Below are positions 43,613 to 51,659 of a stretch of DNA of 64,000 nt, in pieces; position 1 is the first letter of the stretch, and every line of letters starts with the position of its first letter. The DNA is from Streptomyces collinus Tu 365. Lineage in GTDB: Bacteria; Actinomycetota; Actinomycetes; Streptomycetales; Streptomycetaceae. The stretch spans positions 1,860,001-1,924,000 of the forward strand of contig NC_021985.1 of assembly GCF_000444875.1 (NCBI RefSeq). The letters are read 5' to 3'. A program made the position numbers and the translations under genes. The notes below the pieces were generated by a model. That model saw only the letters and a list, made by a program, of their open reading frames with translations, ran no database searches and had not been told where the DNA came from.

Positions 43613-44446
43613 TCAGAAGGAGGGGATGACCGAGCCCTGGTACTTGTCCTCGATGAACTTCTTGACCTCGGGCGAGGTGAGGAGCTTGGCGAGCTTCTTC
43701 ACGCGCGGGTCCTTCTCGTTGCCCTTCTTCACGGCGAGAAAGTTGCCGTAGGGGCTGTTCTTCGCGGACTCCAGGACGAGGGCGTCCTTCGCCGGCTTCA
43801 GGCCCGCGGAGATGGCGTAGTTGCCGTTGACCACCGCGGCGTCCACGTCGTCCAGGGAGCGCACGGTCTGGGCCGCCTCGACCTCCTTGAACTTGAGGTT
43901 CTTGGGGTTCTTGGTGATGTCCTGCGGGGTGGCCTCGGTGCCGGCGGCGTCCTTGAGACCGATGAGGCCGTTGGCGGCGAGCAGTTTCAGCGCGCGGGCC
44001 TCGTTGACGGCGTCGTTCGGGACGGCGACGGTCGCACCGCTCTTGAGGGCGTCGGCGCTCTTGACCTTGTGGGAGTAGAGGCCGAGCGGCTCCAGGTGCA
44101 CCGTGACGACGGGCACGATGTGGGTGCCGCGCTTCTGGTTGAAGTCGTCCAGGTACGGCTTGTTCTGGAAGTAGTTGGCGTCGACCGAGCCGTCCTCGGT
44201 GGCGGTGTTCGGGACGATGTAGTCCTGGAACTCCTTGACCTCCAGGTCGAGGCCCGCCTTCTTCGCCAGGTTCTTCTTGACGAAGTTCAGGATCTCGGCG
44301 TGCGGGGTCGGGCTCGCCGCGACGACCAGCGGACCGCTGTAGTCGGAGGCGGTGGAGGAGCCCTTGTCCGAGCCGCAGGCGCTGAGTCCGAGGGTGAGGG
44401 CTCCGGCGGCGAGGACGGCGGTGGTGAGCTTGGCGGTGTTACGCAC
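43613..44446 (-). CDS. metQ: MetQ, substrate-binding lipoprotein of methionine ABC importer
   Basis: A 277-residue NlpA/MetQ lipoprotein. It has a signal sequence with lipobox LSAC and lipidated Cys24. Family segments include ASPTPHAEILNFV, VKEFQDYIVPNTATEDGSVDANYFQ and ATVAVPNDAVNEARALKLL. GTG start with AAAGG eight bases upstream. It is the third gene after metN and metI, 73 bp from metI. Members bind methionine or related sulfur compounds; the exact ligand is not readable. Confidence 0.95.
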   Translation of the reverse strand: MRNTAKLTTAVLAAGALTLGLSACGSDKGSSTASDYSGPLVVAASPTPHAEILNFVKKNLAKKAGLDLEVKEFQDYIVPNTATEDGSVDANYFQNKPYLDDFNQKRGTHIVPVVTVHLEPLGLYSHKVKSADALKSGATVAVPNDAVNEARALKLLAANGLIGLKDAAGTEATPQDITKNPKNLKFKEVEAAQTVRSLDDVDAAVVNGNYAISAGLKPAKDALVLESAKNSPYGNFLAVKKGNEKDPRVKKLAKLLTSPEVKKFIEDKYQGSVIPSF

Positions 44447-44519
44447 GAAAAGTGCCTTTCCTTATGGGTGGTGCTGCCCCGTCGTGGGTGGACGGGGGAG
44501 TTCTGGGGGGCGAGGCGGG

Positions 44520-45260
44520 TCAGGCGGCCTTGCTCACGTCGGCGCGGGCGGGCTCGGGCTTGGGCCGGAGCAGGCGCAGCCTGGGTGCCGGGCCCGAGTG
44601 GCCGCCGCGGCCGTGCAGCGCGCGGGCCGCGTAGTCGCCGGCGAACTGGATGAGGGAGATCACCACGGCGAGGATCGCGACGGTGATCCACATCAGCTGG
44701 GTCTCGAAGCGCTGGTAGCCGTAGCGGATGGCGATGTCGCCGAGGCCGCCCGCGCCGACCGTGCCGGCCATGGCGGAGTAGCCGATGAGCGCGACGATCG
44801 TGGTGGTGGTGCTGGAGATCAGGGAGGGCAGCGACTCGGGCACGAGGACCTTGCGGACGACCGTCCAGGTGTTGCCGCCCATCGACTGCACGGCCTCGAC
44901 CAGTCCCCCGTCCACTTCGCGGACGGCGGTCTCGACGAGTCGGGCGAAGAACGGGATGGCACCGACGGCGAGGGGCACGATGGCGGCCTCGCGGCCGATG
45001 GTGGTACCGGTGAGGGAGCGGGTGAAGCCCATCAGCGCGACCATCAGGATGATGAACGGCATGGAGCGGGCTATGTTCACGACCTGCCCGATGACCTTGC
45101 TCGCGACGACGTTCTGGAGCAGTCCGCCGCGGTCGGTGAGGACCAGCAGGATGCCGAGCGGCAGCCCGCCCACGACGGAGATGAACGTGGCCCAGCCCAC
45201 CATGTAGAGCGTGTCCCAGCTCGCCTGCGACAGCAGCGGCTGCATCTCGGACCAGGTCAC
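44520..45260 (-). CDS. metI: MetI, ABC importer permease
   Basis: A 246-residue permease with five or six spans and the EAA loop in EAVQSMGGNTWTVVRKVLVPE. Family segments VVNIARSMPFIILMVALMG and TIVALIGYSAMAGTVGAGGLGD are typical of MetI. The C-terminus has about 35 extra basic residues. The GTG start overlaps the metN stop as GTGA. Confidence 0.96.
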   Translation of the reverse strand: MTWSEMQPLLSQASWDTLYMVGWATFISVVGGLPLGILLVLTDRGGLLQNVVASKVIGQVVNIARSMPFIILMVALMGFTRSLTGTTIGREAAIVPLAVGAIPFFARLVETAVREVDGGLVEAVQSMGGNTWTVVRKVLVPESLPSLISSTTTTIVALIGYSAMAGTVGAGGLGDIAIRYGYQRFETQLMWITVAILAVVISLIQFAGDYAARALHGRGGHSGPAPRLRLLRPKPEPARADVSKAA

Positions 45261-46291
45261 TTGGCACCTTCCTTCACCAGCAGGGGCTCCTCGCCCACGA
45301 CGTCGATCTGCAGGCCCCGCTCGCGCAGGAAACCGACGGGCACCACGTTGTCCTCGTAGCGGCCGGGCAGTTCGATGCGCATGCGGCCGATCTGGAGACC
45401 GCCGACGGTGTCGATGGCGGCGCCGAGGATCGAGATGTCGATGTTGTAGGTGCGCGAGAGCTGGGAGATGACGGGCTGGGTTGCGGCCTCGCCGTGGAAG
45501 GTGACGTCGAGGACGGTCCGGTCGGCGTCCGTGGCCTCGCCGCCCACCGGGAACAGCGCGGCGGCCAGTTCGGAGCCGGGCGTGCCCAGCAGCTCGGTGA
45601 CGGTGCCGGACTCCACGATCCTGCCGTTCTCCATGAGGGCGGCGGAGTCGCAGATCGACTTCACGACGTCCATCTCGTGGGTGATGAGCAGGACGGTCAG
45701 GCCGAGCTGCCGGTTCAGGTCGCGCAGCAGCTGGAGGATCGAGCGGGTGGTCTCCGGGTCCAGCGCGCTGGTGGCCTCGTCGGACAGCAGCACCTTGGGG
45801 TCGCCGGCCAGGGCGCGGGCGATGCCGACGCGCTGCTTCTGGCCGCCGGAGAGCTGGGCGGGGTGGGCCTTGGCCTTGTCGGCGAGGCCGACCAGGTCGA
45901 GCAGTTCCAGCGCCTTGCGGGAGCGCTCCCTGCCGGACTTGCCGAGGATCTCCAGCGGCAGCTCGACGTTGTCCTGCACGGTCCGCGAGGAGAGCAGGTT
46001 GAAGTGCTGGAAGACCATGCCGATGTGGCTGCGCGCCCGGCGCAGCTCGCGGCCGGCACGGGAGCCGCGCCCGGCGAGCGCGGTGAGGTCCCGTCCGGCG
46101 ACCGTCACGGTGCCGGCGGTGGGACGCTCCAGCAGGTTGACGCAGCGGATGAGCGAGGACTTCCCGGCGCCGGACTGGCCGATGACGCCGTAGACCTCGC
46201 CTTCGCGGACGTGAAGATCGACGCCGTCGAGGGCGGTGACCTCGCGGCCGCGGGAGCGGTAGACCTTGGTCAGGCCCGATGTGGTGATCAC
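45257..46291 (-). CDS. metN: MetN, ABC importer ATPase with NIL domain
   Basis: A 344-residue ATPase. It has Walker A GQSGAGKS (38-45), Q-loop FQHFNLL, signature LSGGQ (147-151) and Walker B with DEATS (171-175). A C-terminal ACT-like NIL domain (about 265-344, QPVISQLSRTYNIDISILGAAI) lets intracellular methionine inhibit transport in homologues. GTG start with a weak GGAAA site, preceded by a 217-bp leader after the Cys-rich small reading frame. That leader is probably where expression is controlled. Confidence 0.96.
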   Translation of the reverse strand: MITTSGLTKVYRSRGREVTALDGVDLHVREGEVYGVIGQSGAGKSSLIRCVNLLERPTAGTVTVAGRDLTALAGRGSRAGRELRRARSHIGMVFQHFNLLSSRTVQDNVELPLEILGKSGRERSRKALELLDLVGLADKAKAHPAQLSGGQKQRVGIARALAGDPKVLLSDEATSALDPETTRSILQLLRDLNRQLGLTVLLITHEMDVVKSICDSAALMENGRIVESGTVTELLGTPGSELAAALFPVGGEATDADRTVLDVTFHGEAATQPVISQLSRTYNIDISILGAAIDTVGGLQIGRMRIELPGRYEDNVVPVGFLRERGLQIDVVGEEPLLVKEGAK

Positions 46292-46508
46292 AGGGTTTCC
46301 GTCACTGTCGAGTGGCCGGGCGCGGGTGGGCCCGGACAACGGTGTGTTCGTGCGCTCTGTCGGGGCGCGGCACGGTTCTCGGACATGGTCGACCTGCGAG
46401 AACGTCGTGTGCGCGGGGCGGCCTCGGTGCACGGCCGACCGGAGTCGGGCGGCGGGCAGGCCACGGCTCTCGCTTCGGGGCGCGAGGCTCAGATGGTGCG
46501 GGGGCCCT
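46292..46508 (-). promoter_or_regulatory. Leader between the Cys-rich small frame and metN
   Basis: A 217-base stretch with several possible stems: a CTCGC/GCGAG pair soon after the small frame, and TTCTCG...CGAGAA at 46376-46402. No SAM riboswitch consensus is recognisable. It has the position of an attenuator. Confidence 0.45.
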
Positions 46509-46601
46509 CTAGAAGGCGCACATTCGACACGGACACATACAACGAGCACCGGGCGTCGTGGTCGCCTCGGTCGCAAGGATGCGGCTGCTCGTCGTGGTCA
46601 T
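46509..46601 (-). CDS. Leaderless Cys-rich leader peptide (30 aa) upstream of metNIQ
   Basis: A 30-codon frame starting ATG-ACC-ACG (MTTTSSRIL) and ending TAG. Its C-terminal part reads RCMCPCRMCAF, with Cys at 21, 23, 25 and 28. The first three Cys codons are TGT, the rarer cysteine codon in Streptomyces. A -10 element TACTGT ends five bases before the ATG, so the transcript should start at the ATG (leaderless). In mycobacteria, leaderless polycysteine frames are known cysteine-responsive attenuators of downstream operons. By analogy this frame would sense Cys-tRNA and control metNIQ. Homology and function are inference. Confidence 0.6.
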   Translation of the reverse strand: MTTTSSRILATEATTTPGARCMCPCRMCAF

Positions 46602-46606
46602 GAGAA

Positions 46607-46612
46607 ACAGTA
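46607..46612 (-). promoter_or_regulatory. Promoter -10 for the leader peptide and metNIQ
   Basis: TACTGT on the minus strand, five bases before the small-frame ATG. No clear -35 is visible. A repeat element lies immediately upstream (46638-46687). Confidence 0.5.
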
Positions 46613-46637
46613 AAGCAGACGTTTGCTGCCGACCGGT

Positions 46638-46687
46638 CACCGCTGTCCGCATACTGGACAGCGGTGGACACTGGACAGCGGTGGACA
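46638..46687. repeat. Direct and inverted GGACAGCGG repeats upstream of metNIQ
   Basis: The 17-bp unit CTGGACAGCGGTGGACA occurs twice in tandem (46654-46670, 46671-46687). An inverted copy of its core (CACCGCTGTCC, 46638-46648) forms an 11-bp stem with 46656-46666. The spot fits an operator for the leader promoter, or a terminator for the HAD gene whose stop is at 46702. Confidence 0.75.
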
Positions 46688-46701
46688 CCCGCGGTCCCGG
46701 G

Positions 46702-47352
46702 TCAGCCCCGGACGGAGATCTCCAGTCCCCGGTGGGTGACCAGTGCCGACAGGGCCGCCAGGTTCTCCACCACCAGATCGGCGTCCAGTTCGTGCGCCCG
46801 GTGGGTTGTGGCCAAGGCCACGGTGGTCATGCCGGCCGCGCGGCCGGCCCGGAGCCCGGCGGGGGCGTCCTCGAAGACCACGCAGCGGGCGGGGTCGACG
46901 CCGAGCTGCCGGGCGGCGAGCAGGTAGGGCTCGGGGTCGGGCTTGCCGCGGGTGACGTCGTCGGCGCTGACCAGGATCTTCGGCGTGATGCCGACGGCGC
47001 CGAGGCGGGCCTCGGCGAGGCGGCCGGTGGCGGAGGTGACGACGGCCCAGCGGTCGGCGGGCAGGGAGTCCAGGAAGTCCCGGGTGCCGGGCAGCAGCCG
47101 CACACCGCCATGGGGCACGTCCTCCACCTCGAGCTGTTCGACGCGGGCGACCGCCTCGGGCACCAGCCGGGCGGGCAGCAGGTCGCCGACTATCTCCACC
47201 GCGGTCCGCCCGTGCAGCTCCACGCGCCCGAACTCCTCGGCCGTGATCCCGTACTCCCGCGCCCAGCGCGTCCAGCAGCGCTCGACGGATGCGAGGGAGG
47301 AGACCAGGGTGCCGTCGTTGTCGAACAGGAGGGCATGTGCGTGGATCGTCAT
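46702..47352 (-). CDS. HAD-superfamily sugar phosphatase-like hydrolase
   Basis: A 216-residue HAD hydrolase. It has motif I LLFDNDGTLVSS (nucleophile Asp first), motif II VVTSAT, Lys in DVTRGKPDPEPYLLAA, and motif III VVFEDAPAGLRAGRAAGM. The sequence resembles the glycerol-3-phosphate/sugar phosphatase subgroup (Gpp/YfbT type). The first Asp is followed by N, giving DNDGT. Start ATG. Confidence 0.9.
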   Translation of the reverse strand: MTIHAHALLFDNDGTLVSSLASVERCWTRWAREYGITAEEFGRVELHGRTAVEIVGDLLPARLVPEAVARVEQLEVEDVPHGGVRLLPGTRDFLDSLPADRWAVVTSATGRLAEARLGAVGITPKILVSADDVTRGKPDPEPYLLAARQLGVDPARCVVFEDAPAGLRAGRAAGMTTVALATTHRAHELDADLVVENLAALSALVTHRGLEISVRG

Positions 47353-47421
47353 GGTCTAGACCCTACGGCGTACGGCGGGGGCGACGGCTCGGTGCCGTTT
47401 GCGCCGTAATAGGGTCTCGGC

Positions 47422-47781
47422 ATGCTCAATGCCCTGACGCTGGCGACCGGTGTCGCCGCGCTGCTGCTCGCCGCCTGGTGCGGCTGGGCCGCCTACCGGG
47501 ACCAGCCGACCAAGGACTGGCACTTCATCGGCATGGCCGTGGTGTCCCTGCTGGCGCTGGTGCAGCTGGTCGTCGGCATCGTGCAGCTGGCGCGGGGCGA
47601 GAAGCCCGGGCAGGGCACGGCGATCTTCGTGGCGTATCTGCTGGGCGCGTTCGCGTGCGTGCCCGCCGCGGGCTTCATGTCGCTGGCCGAGCGGACCCGC
47701 TGGGGCTCGGTGACGGTGGCGGCCGGCGGTGTGGTGCTGGCCGTGCTCGAGGTGCGGCTCTATGACATCTGGGGAGGCTGA
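47422..47781 (+). CDS. Small integral membrane protein
   Basis: A 119-residue protein with four predicted spans (LTLATGVAALLLAAWCGWAA, FIGMAVVSLLALVQLVVGIV, AIFVAYLLGAFACVPAAGF and VTVAAGGVVLAVLEVRL). This fits an actinobacterial family of unknown function. Its stop is one base from the next start, so the two are coupled. Confidence 0.82.
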   Translation: MLNALTLATGVAALLLAAWCGWAAYRDQPTKDWHFIGMAVVSLLALVQLVVGIVQLARGEKPGQGTAIFVAYLLGAFACVPAAGFMSLAERTRWGSVTVAAGGVVLAVLEVRLYDIWGG

Positions 47782-47782
47782 G

Positions 47783-48202
47783 GTGACCGCGGTTCAGGAG
47801 AAGCCGGCCCGGTTGATCACCGGGCCGGGCATGCTGCTCGTCTGGTTCTACGGCGTGATGGTGGTCGGCGCGGTGTCGCGCTCGGTGTACCAGATCGCGA
47901 CCGACTTCGGCCGGGCGCCGCTGGCCTACTCGCTCTCCGCGGTGGCGGGGGTCGTGTACGGCTTCATCACCTACACGCTGATCCGCGGCGGCGAGCGGGC
48001 CCGCAGGGCGGCACTGGTGTGCTGTGCCGCCGAGCTGGCGGGCGTGCTGATCGTCGGCACCTGGACGCTGGCCGACCCGTCGGCCTTCCCGGACGCGACG
48101 GTCTGGTCCGACTACGGCATGGGCTACGTGTTCATCCCGGTGCTGCTGCCGCTGTCGGCCATGTACTGGCTGCGCAGGTCGCGCACGGCCGTCACGCGGT
48201 AG
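47783..48202 (+). CDS. Small integral membrane protein, coupled to upstream gene
   Basis: A 139-residue protein with four hydrophobic spans (MLLVWFYGVMVVGAVSRS, YSLSAVAGVVYGFITYTLI, ALVCCAAELAGVLIVGTWTL, YVFIPVLLPLSAMYWL). The GTG start has GGGGAGG close upstream. The final codons overlap by 11 bases the end of the convergent acetyltransferase gene. Function unknown; a two-component membrane unit with the previous gene is likely. Confidence 0.82.
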   Translation: MTAVQEKPARLITGPGMLLVWFYGVMVVGAVSRSVYQIATDFGRAPLAYSLSAVAGVVYGFITYTLIRGGERARRAALVCCAAELAGVLIVGTWTLADPSAFPDATVWSDYGMGYVFIPVLLPLSAMYWLRRSRTAVTR

Positions 48203-48689
48203 CCGCGTACGTGCCCGCCTGCTTCTCCAGGATGATCAGCTCCACGCCGTCGGCGCCGGTGGACCGGCCCACCGTCTCGTAGCCGACCCGGCGGTAGAGC
48301 CGGAGGTTGCCCTCGCTGCGGTGGCCGGTGTGCAGGCGGAAGCGGGTGGCCCCGCGCTGCTCGGCGAGGGCCGTCTCGGCGGCGCGGAGCAGCCGGGCGC
48401 CGATGCCGTGGCCCTGCAGGCGCGGGTGGACGCAGAGCTTGCCGATGGCGGCGGCGCCGTCCTCGGTGGCCTTGCCGCGCACCGAGCCGACCACTTCCTC
48501 ACCGAGCCGGGCGACGAAGACGCAGTCGGCGGCCACTTCCTCGCGGACCGAGTCGAGGCTCTGGACGAGCGGGTCGATGCGGTAGTTGCCGTACAGCGCC
48601 GCCTCCCTCTGGAAGCACAGGTACTGGAGCCTGAAGATCTGCTCCGCGTCCTGCTCGGTCGCCACCGAGATGGTCACGCTCATGCCCAT
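48192..48689 (-). CDS. GNAT N-acetyltransferase
   Basis: A 165-residue GNAT protein. It has the acetyl-CoA motif CVHPRLQGHGIGARLLRAAETAL, then LHTGHRSEGNLRLYRRVGYETV. ATG at 48689 lies nine bases after GGGAGG; an in-frame GTG 21 bases earlier is less likely. It ends inside the convergent membrane-protein gene. Substrate unknown. Confidence 0.9.
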   Translation of the reverse strand: MGMSVTISVATEQDAEQIFRLQYLCFQREAALYGNYRIDPLVQSLDSVREEVAADCVFVARLGEEVVGSVRGKATEDGAAAIGKLCVHPRLQGHGIGARLLRAAETALAEQRGATRFRLHTGHRSEGNLRLYRRVGYETVGRSTGADGVELIILEKQAGTYAATA

Positions 48690-48746
48690 GTGCGCACGCC
48701 TCCCGCTCACCTGATCACCGGTCGTCCCCCACTCCTCTCCCCGCGC

Positions 48747-49241
48747 TCAGCGGGCCGCAACCTCCGGGGTGAGCAAACGACGCAGACATCCGAGACATCT
48801 GGAGCGTTCCGGTCCGAGACTGCCCTGTGAGATACCCAACTCCCCCGCGATCTCCCGGTATGTGAGGTCTCTCGGGGAGAGCAGCGCCTCCATGAGGCGG
48901 GGGCAGCGGCCGGGCAGCCGGCGGACCGCGTCGCGCAGGGCACGGTGCCGGGCCGCGCTCAGCGCGAGCTGCTCGGGGTCCGGACGGCCCTCGTCGACCG
49001 GCTCCGCGCCGTAGGGGCGTTCGTGCCGGCGGGTGCGGCGGCTGCGCCGCGCCTCGGCACGCACGGCCCTGCGCAGCCAGCCCTCGGGATCCACCGGGGG
49101 CCGGCCGGTCTCCAGCCGCTCCAGGAGGCGGAGCCAGACGGCCTGCTCCAGGTCGCCCGGCTCGCCTCCCGAGGCGTGTGCCTCGGCCGAGGCCTCGGCG
49201 GTGAGCAGGGGGCGCAGGGCGGCCACGAGGTCGTGCGTCAT
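48747..49241 (-). CDS. ECF-like RNA polymerase sigma factor
   Basis: A 164-residue protein with sigma-70 region 2-like (EQAVWLRLLERLE, WLRRAVRAEARRSRRTR) and region 4 (RRLPGRCPRLMEALLSPRDLTYREIAGELGISQGSLGPERSRCLGCLRRLL). The helix-turn-helix of region 4 is clear, and region 2 is short. No anti-sigma gene is adjacent. The ATG has no Shine-Dalgarno site. Confidence 0.85.
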   Translation of the reverse strand: MTHDLVAALRPLLTAEASAEAHASGGEPGDLEQAVWLRLLERLETGRPPVDPEGWLRRAVRAEARRSRRTRRHERPYGAEPVDEGRPDPEQLALSAARHRALRDAVRRLPGRCPRLMEALLSPRDLTYREIAGELGISQGSLGPERSRCLGCLRRLLTPEVAAR

Positions 49242-49326
49242 GTGCGCAACGACGCGCCGCCCCGGCGGCGGGTTTCCGGGGCGGCGCACAGCCACCCGAA
49301 CGGGTGTGATGGGCCCAGCGGGTTGA

Positions 49327-49343
49327 CGCCGGCTCAGCCGGCG
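49327..49343 (-). terminator. Small hairpin downstream of glpQ1
   Basis: Seven-base perfect stem CGCCGGC / GCCGGCG with loop TCA, 26 bases past the glpQ1 stop on the minus strand. Confidence 0.5.
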
Positions 49344-49368
49344 AGGCGGCCGGCCCGACCAGGGCCGC

Positions 49369-50544
49369 TCAGCCGGCCAGGAAGTCGGCGCGGGCGAGCA
49401 CACCGGTGTCGGCGTTGTCGGTGAAGACGCCGTCGATGCCGGTCGCGAAGTAGGTCCGGAACGCGCCGAAGGCGTCACCGTAGGCGTCGGCCGCCGCGCC
49501 CTTGCGGTACTCGGCCGGGAGGAAGGGGTTCTCGTTGCGCATGGTGTACGGGTGCAGGATCAGCCCCACCTTGTGCGCGTCGGCGACCAGGGTGGTCGGC
49601 GAGCCGAGGGTGCCGTCGGCGTTCTTCGGGATGACCAGGTCGAGCGTGGGGCCGATGCCCTGCGCGTAGCCGGCGATCTCCCTGAGGCCCTTGGGCGTGA
49701 TCAGGTCGGCGACCGTGCGCGGGTCGCCCGTCTCGACGAAGTCGTAGGGACGGCTGCCGGCCGAGGCGAGCAGGACGACGAGCGGGTTGTCGACGAGCCG
49801 GTTCAGCCTCTGGATGCTGGTGGGCTCGAAGGACTGCAGGATGACGGGCGCGTTCCGGCCGTCCTTGCCGTGCTTGCCCAGCACCTTGGCGACCCGCTCC
49901 TCCAGGCCGAGGCCGAGCTTGCGGAAGTAGGTGGGGTGCTTGGTCTCGGGGTAGATCCACACCTGCCGGCCGCGCCTGCGGGTCTGCTCGTCCTGCCACT
50001 TCAGGACCTCTTCGAAGGTGGGGATCTCCCAGCGCCCGTCGTAGAGGGTGTTGTGCGGGCGGTTGGCCGGGATGCGCTCGACCGCGCGCAGGGTCTTCAG
50101 CTCGGCGAGCGTGAAGTCCTCGGTGAACCAGCCGGTGGTGGGCACGCCGTCGAGGACCTTGGTGGTCCGGCGGCCGGCGAACTCGGGGTGCGAGGCGACG
50201 TCCGTGGTACCGCCGATCTCCGGCTCGTGCCGGCAGACCAGGTGCCCGTCCTTGGTGGGCACCAGGTCGCCGGCCTCCACCACGTCCGCGCCGAGGTCGA
50301 GGGCCAGCTCGTACGAGCCGAAGGTGTGCTCGGGGCGGTAGCCGCTGGCACCGCGGTGGCCGATGATCGTCGGCACCGGCAGCCCCTTGAGGCCGCGGCC
50401 GCCGTGCGCGGCCGTCCGGGTGCCGGCCGCCCGGGCGGTGCCGGGCAGTCCGAGGACCGCTCCGCCCGCGCCGAGCACCGCGGCGCCGAGGAGCGCCCGT
50501 CGTGCCGTCGCCCGCGTCTGCTCGTCCACCCGGTCGCTGTCCAT
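49369..50544 (-). CDS. glpQ1: Secreted glycerophosphodiester phosphodiesterase
   Basis: A 391-residue GDPD that releases glycerol 3-phosphate from phospholipid head groups. The N-terminus has a twin-arginine-type signal (RATARRALLGA, hydrophobic core, cleavage near residue 39 after ARA). The catalytic segment is IIGHRGASGYRPEHT (61-74), with His63 and Glu72. EAGDLVPTKDGHLVCRHEP follows. ATG start with AGGAGA eight bases upstream. In S. coelicolor glpQ1 is controlled by PhoP, and PHO-box-like repeats lie about 240 bp upstream here. Confidence 0.95.
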   Translation of the reverse strand: MDSDRVDEQTRATARRALLGAAVLGAGGAVLGLPGTARAAGTRTAAHGGRGLKGLPVPTIIGHRGASGYRPEHTFGSYELALDLGADVVEAGDLVPTKDGHLVCRHEPEIGGTTDVASHPEFAGRRTTKVLDGVPTTGWFTEDFTLAELKTLRAVERIPANRPHNTLYDGRWEIPTFEEVLKWQDEQTRRRGRQVWIYPETKHPTYFRKLGLGLEERVAKVLGKHGKDGRNAPVILQSFEPTSIQRLNRLVDNPLVVLLASAGSRPYDFVETGDPRTVADLITPKGLREIAGYAQGIGPTLDLVIPKNADGTLGSPTTLVADAHKVGLILHPYTMRNENPFLPAEYRKGAAADAYGDAFGAFRTYFATGIDGVFTDNADTGVLARADFLAG

Positions 50545-50784
50545 GCGCGTCTCCTGCCGTCGGCCTTCGGTGCGGCCCGATCGTAGGGGCGTGCACATGA
50601 CCGACGGGAGACCCCGGCGCGAACACCCGGATGCCGCCGGATGGCCGGTGGGCGGCGGGAGATGACGGCCCGTCGGCGGCGCGGCGGCATCGGGAGGCGA
50701 GGTCCGGGTAGCCGGAGAGTGACGACTCCGCGCGACGTCCGTCACATCGGCACCGGAAGGTCACCGACGCCCTCCGGCGCGTCA

Positions 50785-50828
50785 CCGCAGGTAAACCCAC
50801 GTCAACAATGAGTAAGACCTCGGTGAAC
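50785..50828. promoter_or_regulatory. Four 11-bp PHO-box-like repeats between glpQ1 and plsC-type gene
   Basis: On the minus strand four consecutive 11-mers begin GTTCACC, TCTTACT, GTTGACG and TTTACCT. They resemble the direct repeat units bound by PhoP. They lie 240 bp before glpQ1 and 92 bp before the divergent acyltransferase gene, so either could be the target. Confidence 0.5.
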
Positions 50829-50920
50829 CGGCCTCACCCGATGTGCGCTTCCCCCGGAGCCGCGAGTAATGTCCTCACCTGCACAGACTCATATCGCTCC
50901 CCTCGACATCGGAGGACCCG

Positions 50921-51592
50921 TTGTCCCGCTTCGCGCTCATCAAGGCAGTGCTCGGACCGATCATGCGCCTGATGTTCCGTCTTCGGGCGGAGGGTGTGGA
51001 GAACATCCCGGGCGAGGGCCCGGTGATCCTCGCGGGCAACCACCTGACCTTCATCGACTCGATGATCCTGCCGCTGGTCTGCGACCGTCAGGTGGTCTTC
51101 ATCGGCAAGGACGAGTACGTCACCGGCAAGGGCTTCAAGGGCCGTCTGATGGCCTGGTTCTTCACCGGCGTGGGCATGGTCCCGGTGGACCGGGACGGGG
51201 CCAACGGCGGTGTCGCCGCGCTGATGACCGGCCGCCGCATCCTGGAGGAGGGCCGGATCTTCGGCATCTACCCCGAGGGCACCCGCTCCCCCGACGGCCG
51301 TCTGTACCGCGGCCGCACCGGCATCGCCCGCCTCACGCTGATGACGGGCGCTCCGGTGGTCCCGTTCGCCATGATCGGCACGGACAAGCTGCAGCCGGGC
51401 GGCTCGGGGATGCCGCGTCCGGGCCGGGTGACCGTGCGCTTCGGCGAGGCGATGGAGTTCTCGCGGTACGAGGGGATGGACCGGGACCGCTATGTGCTGC
51501 GGGCCGTGACCGACTCCGTCATGACCGAGGTCATGCGGCTGTCCGGCCAGGAGTACGTCGACATGTACGCGACCAAGGCGAAGGCGGCCTAG
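50921..51592 (+). CDS. 1-acyl-glycerol-3-phosphate acyltransferase-like (PlsC family)
   Basis: A 223-residue acyltransferase with the H-X4-D motif NHLTFIDS, the FPEGTRS-type motif YPEGTRSPDGRLYRGRTG and VPVDRDGANGGV. These are typical of lysophosphatidic acid acyltransferase. The start is TTG, eight bases after GGAGG. It is divergent from glpQ1, and a link between phospholipid synthesis and degradation is plausible. Confidence 0.93.
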   Translation: MSRFALIKAVLGPIMRLMFRLRAEGVENIPGEGPVILAGNHLTFIDSMILPLVCDRQVVFIGKDEYVTGKGFKGRLMAWFFTGVGMVPVDRDGANGGVAALMTGRRILEEGRIFGIYPEGTRSPDGRLYRGRTGIARLTLMTGAPVVPFAMIGTDKLQPGGSGMPRPGRVTVRFGEAMEFSRYEGMDRDRYVLRAVTDSVMTEVMRLSGQEYVDMYATKAKAA

Positions 51593-51659
51593 CGAGGGCC
51601 GCCGTCGCCCCACGCGCGGCACGCGTCGGGCGACCGGCCCCGGGTCATCGGGCGCCGGC

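Noticed and set aside
46292..46508. SAM riboswitch upstream of metN
   Set aside because: None of the conserved SAM-I or SAM-IV segments can be recognised; the Cys-rich small frame is a better explanation. A covariance-model search would settle it.
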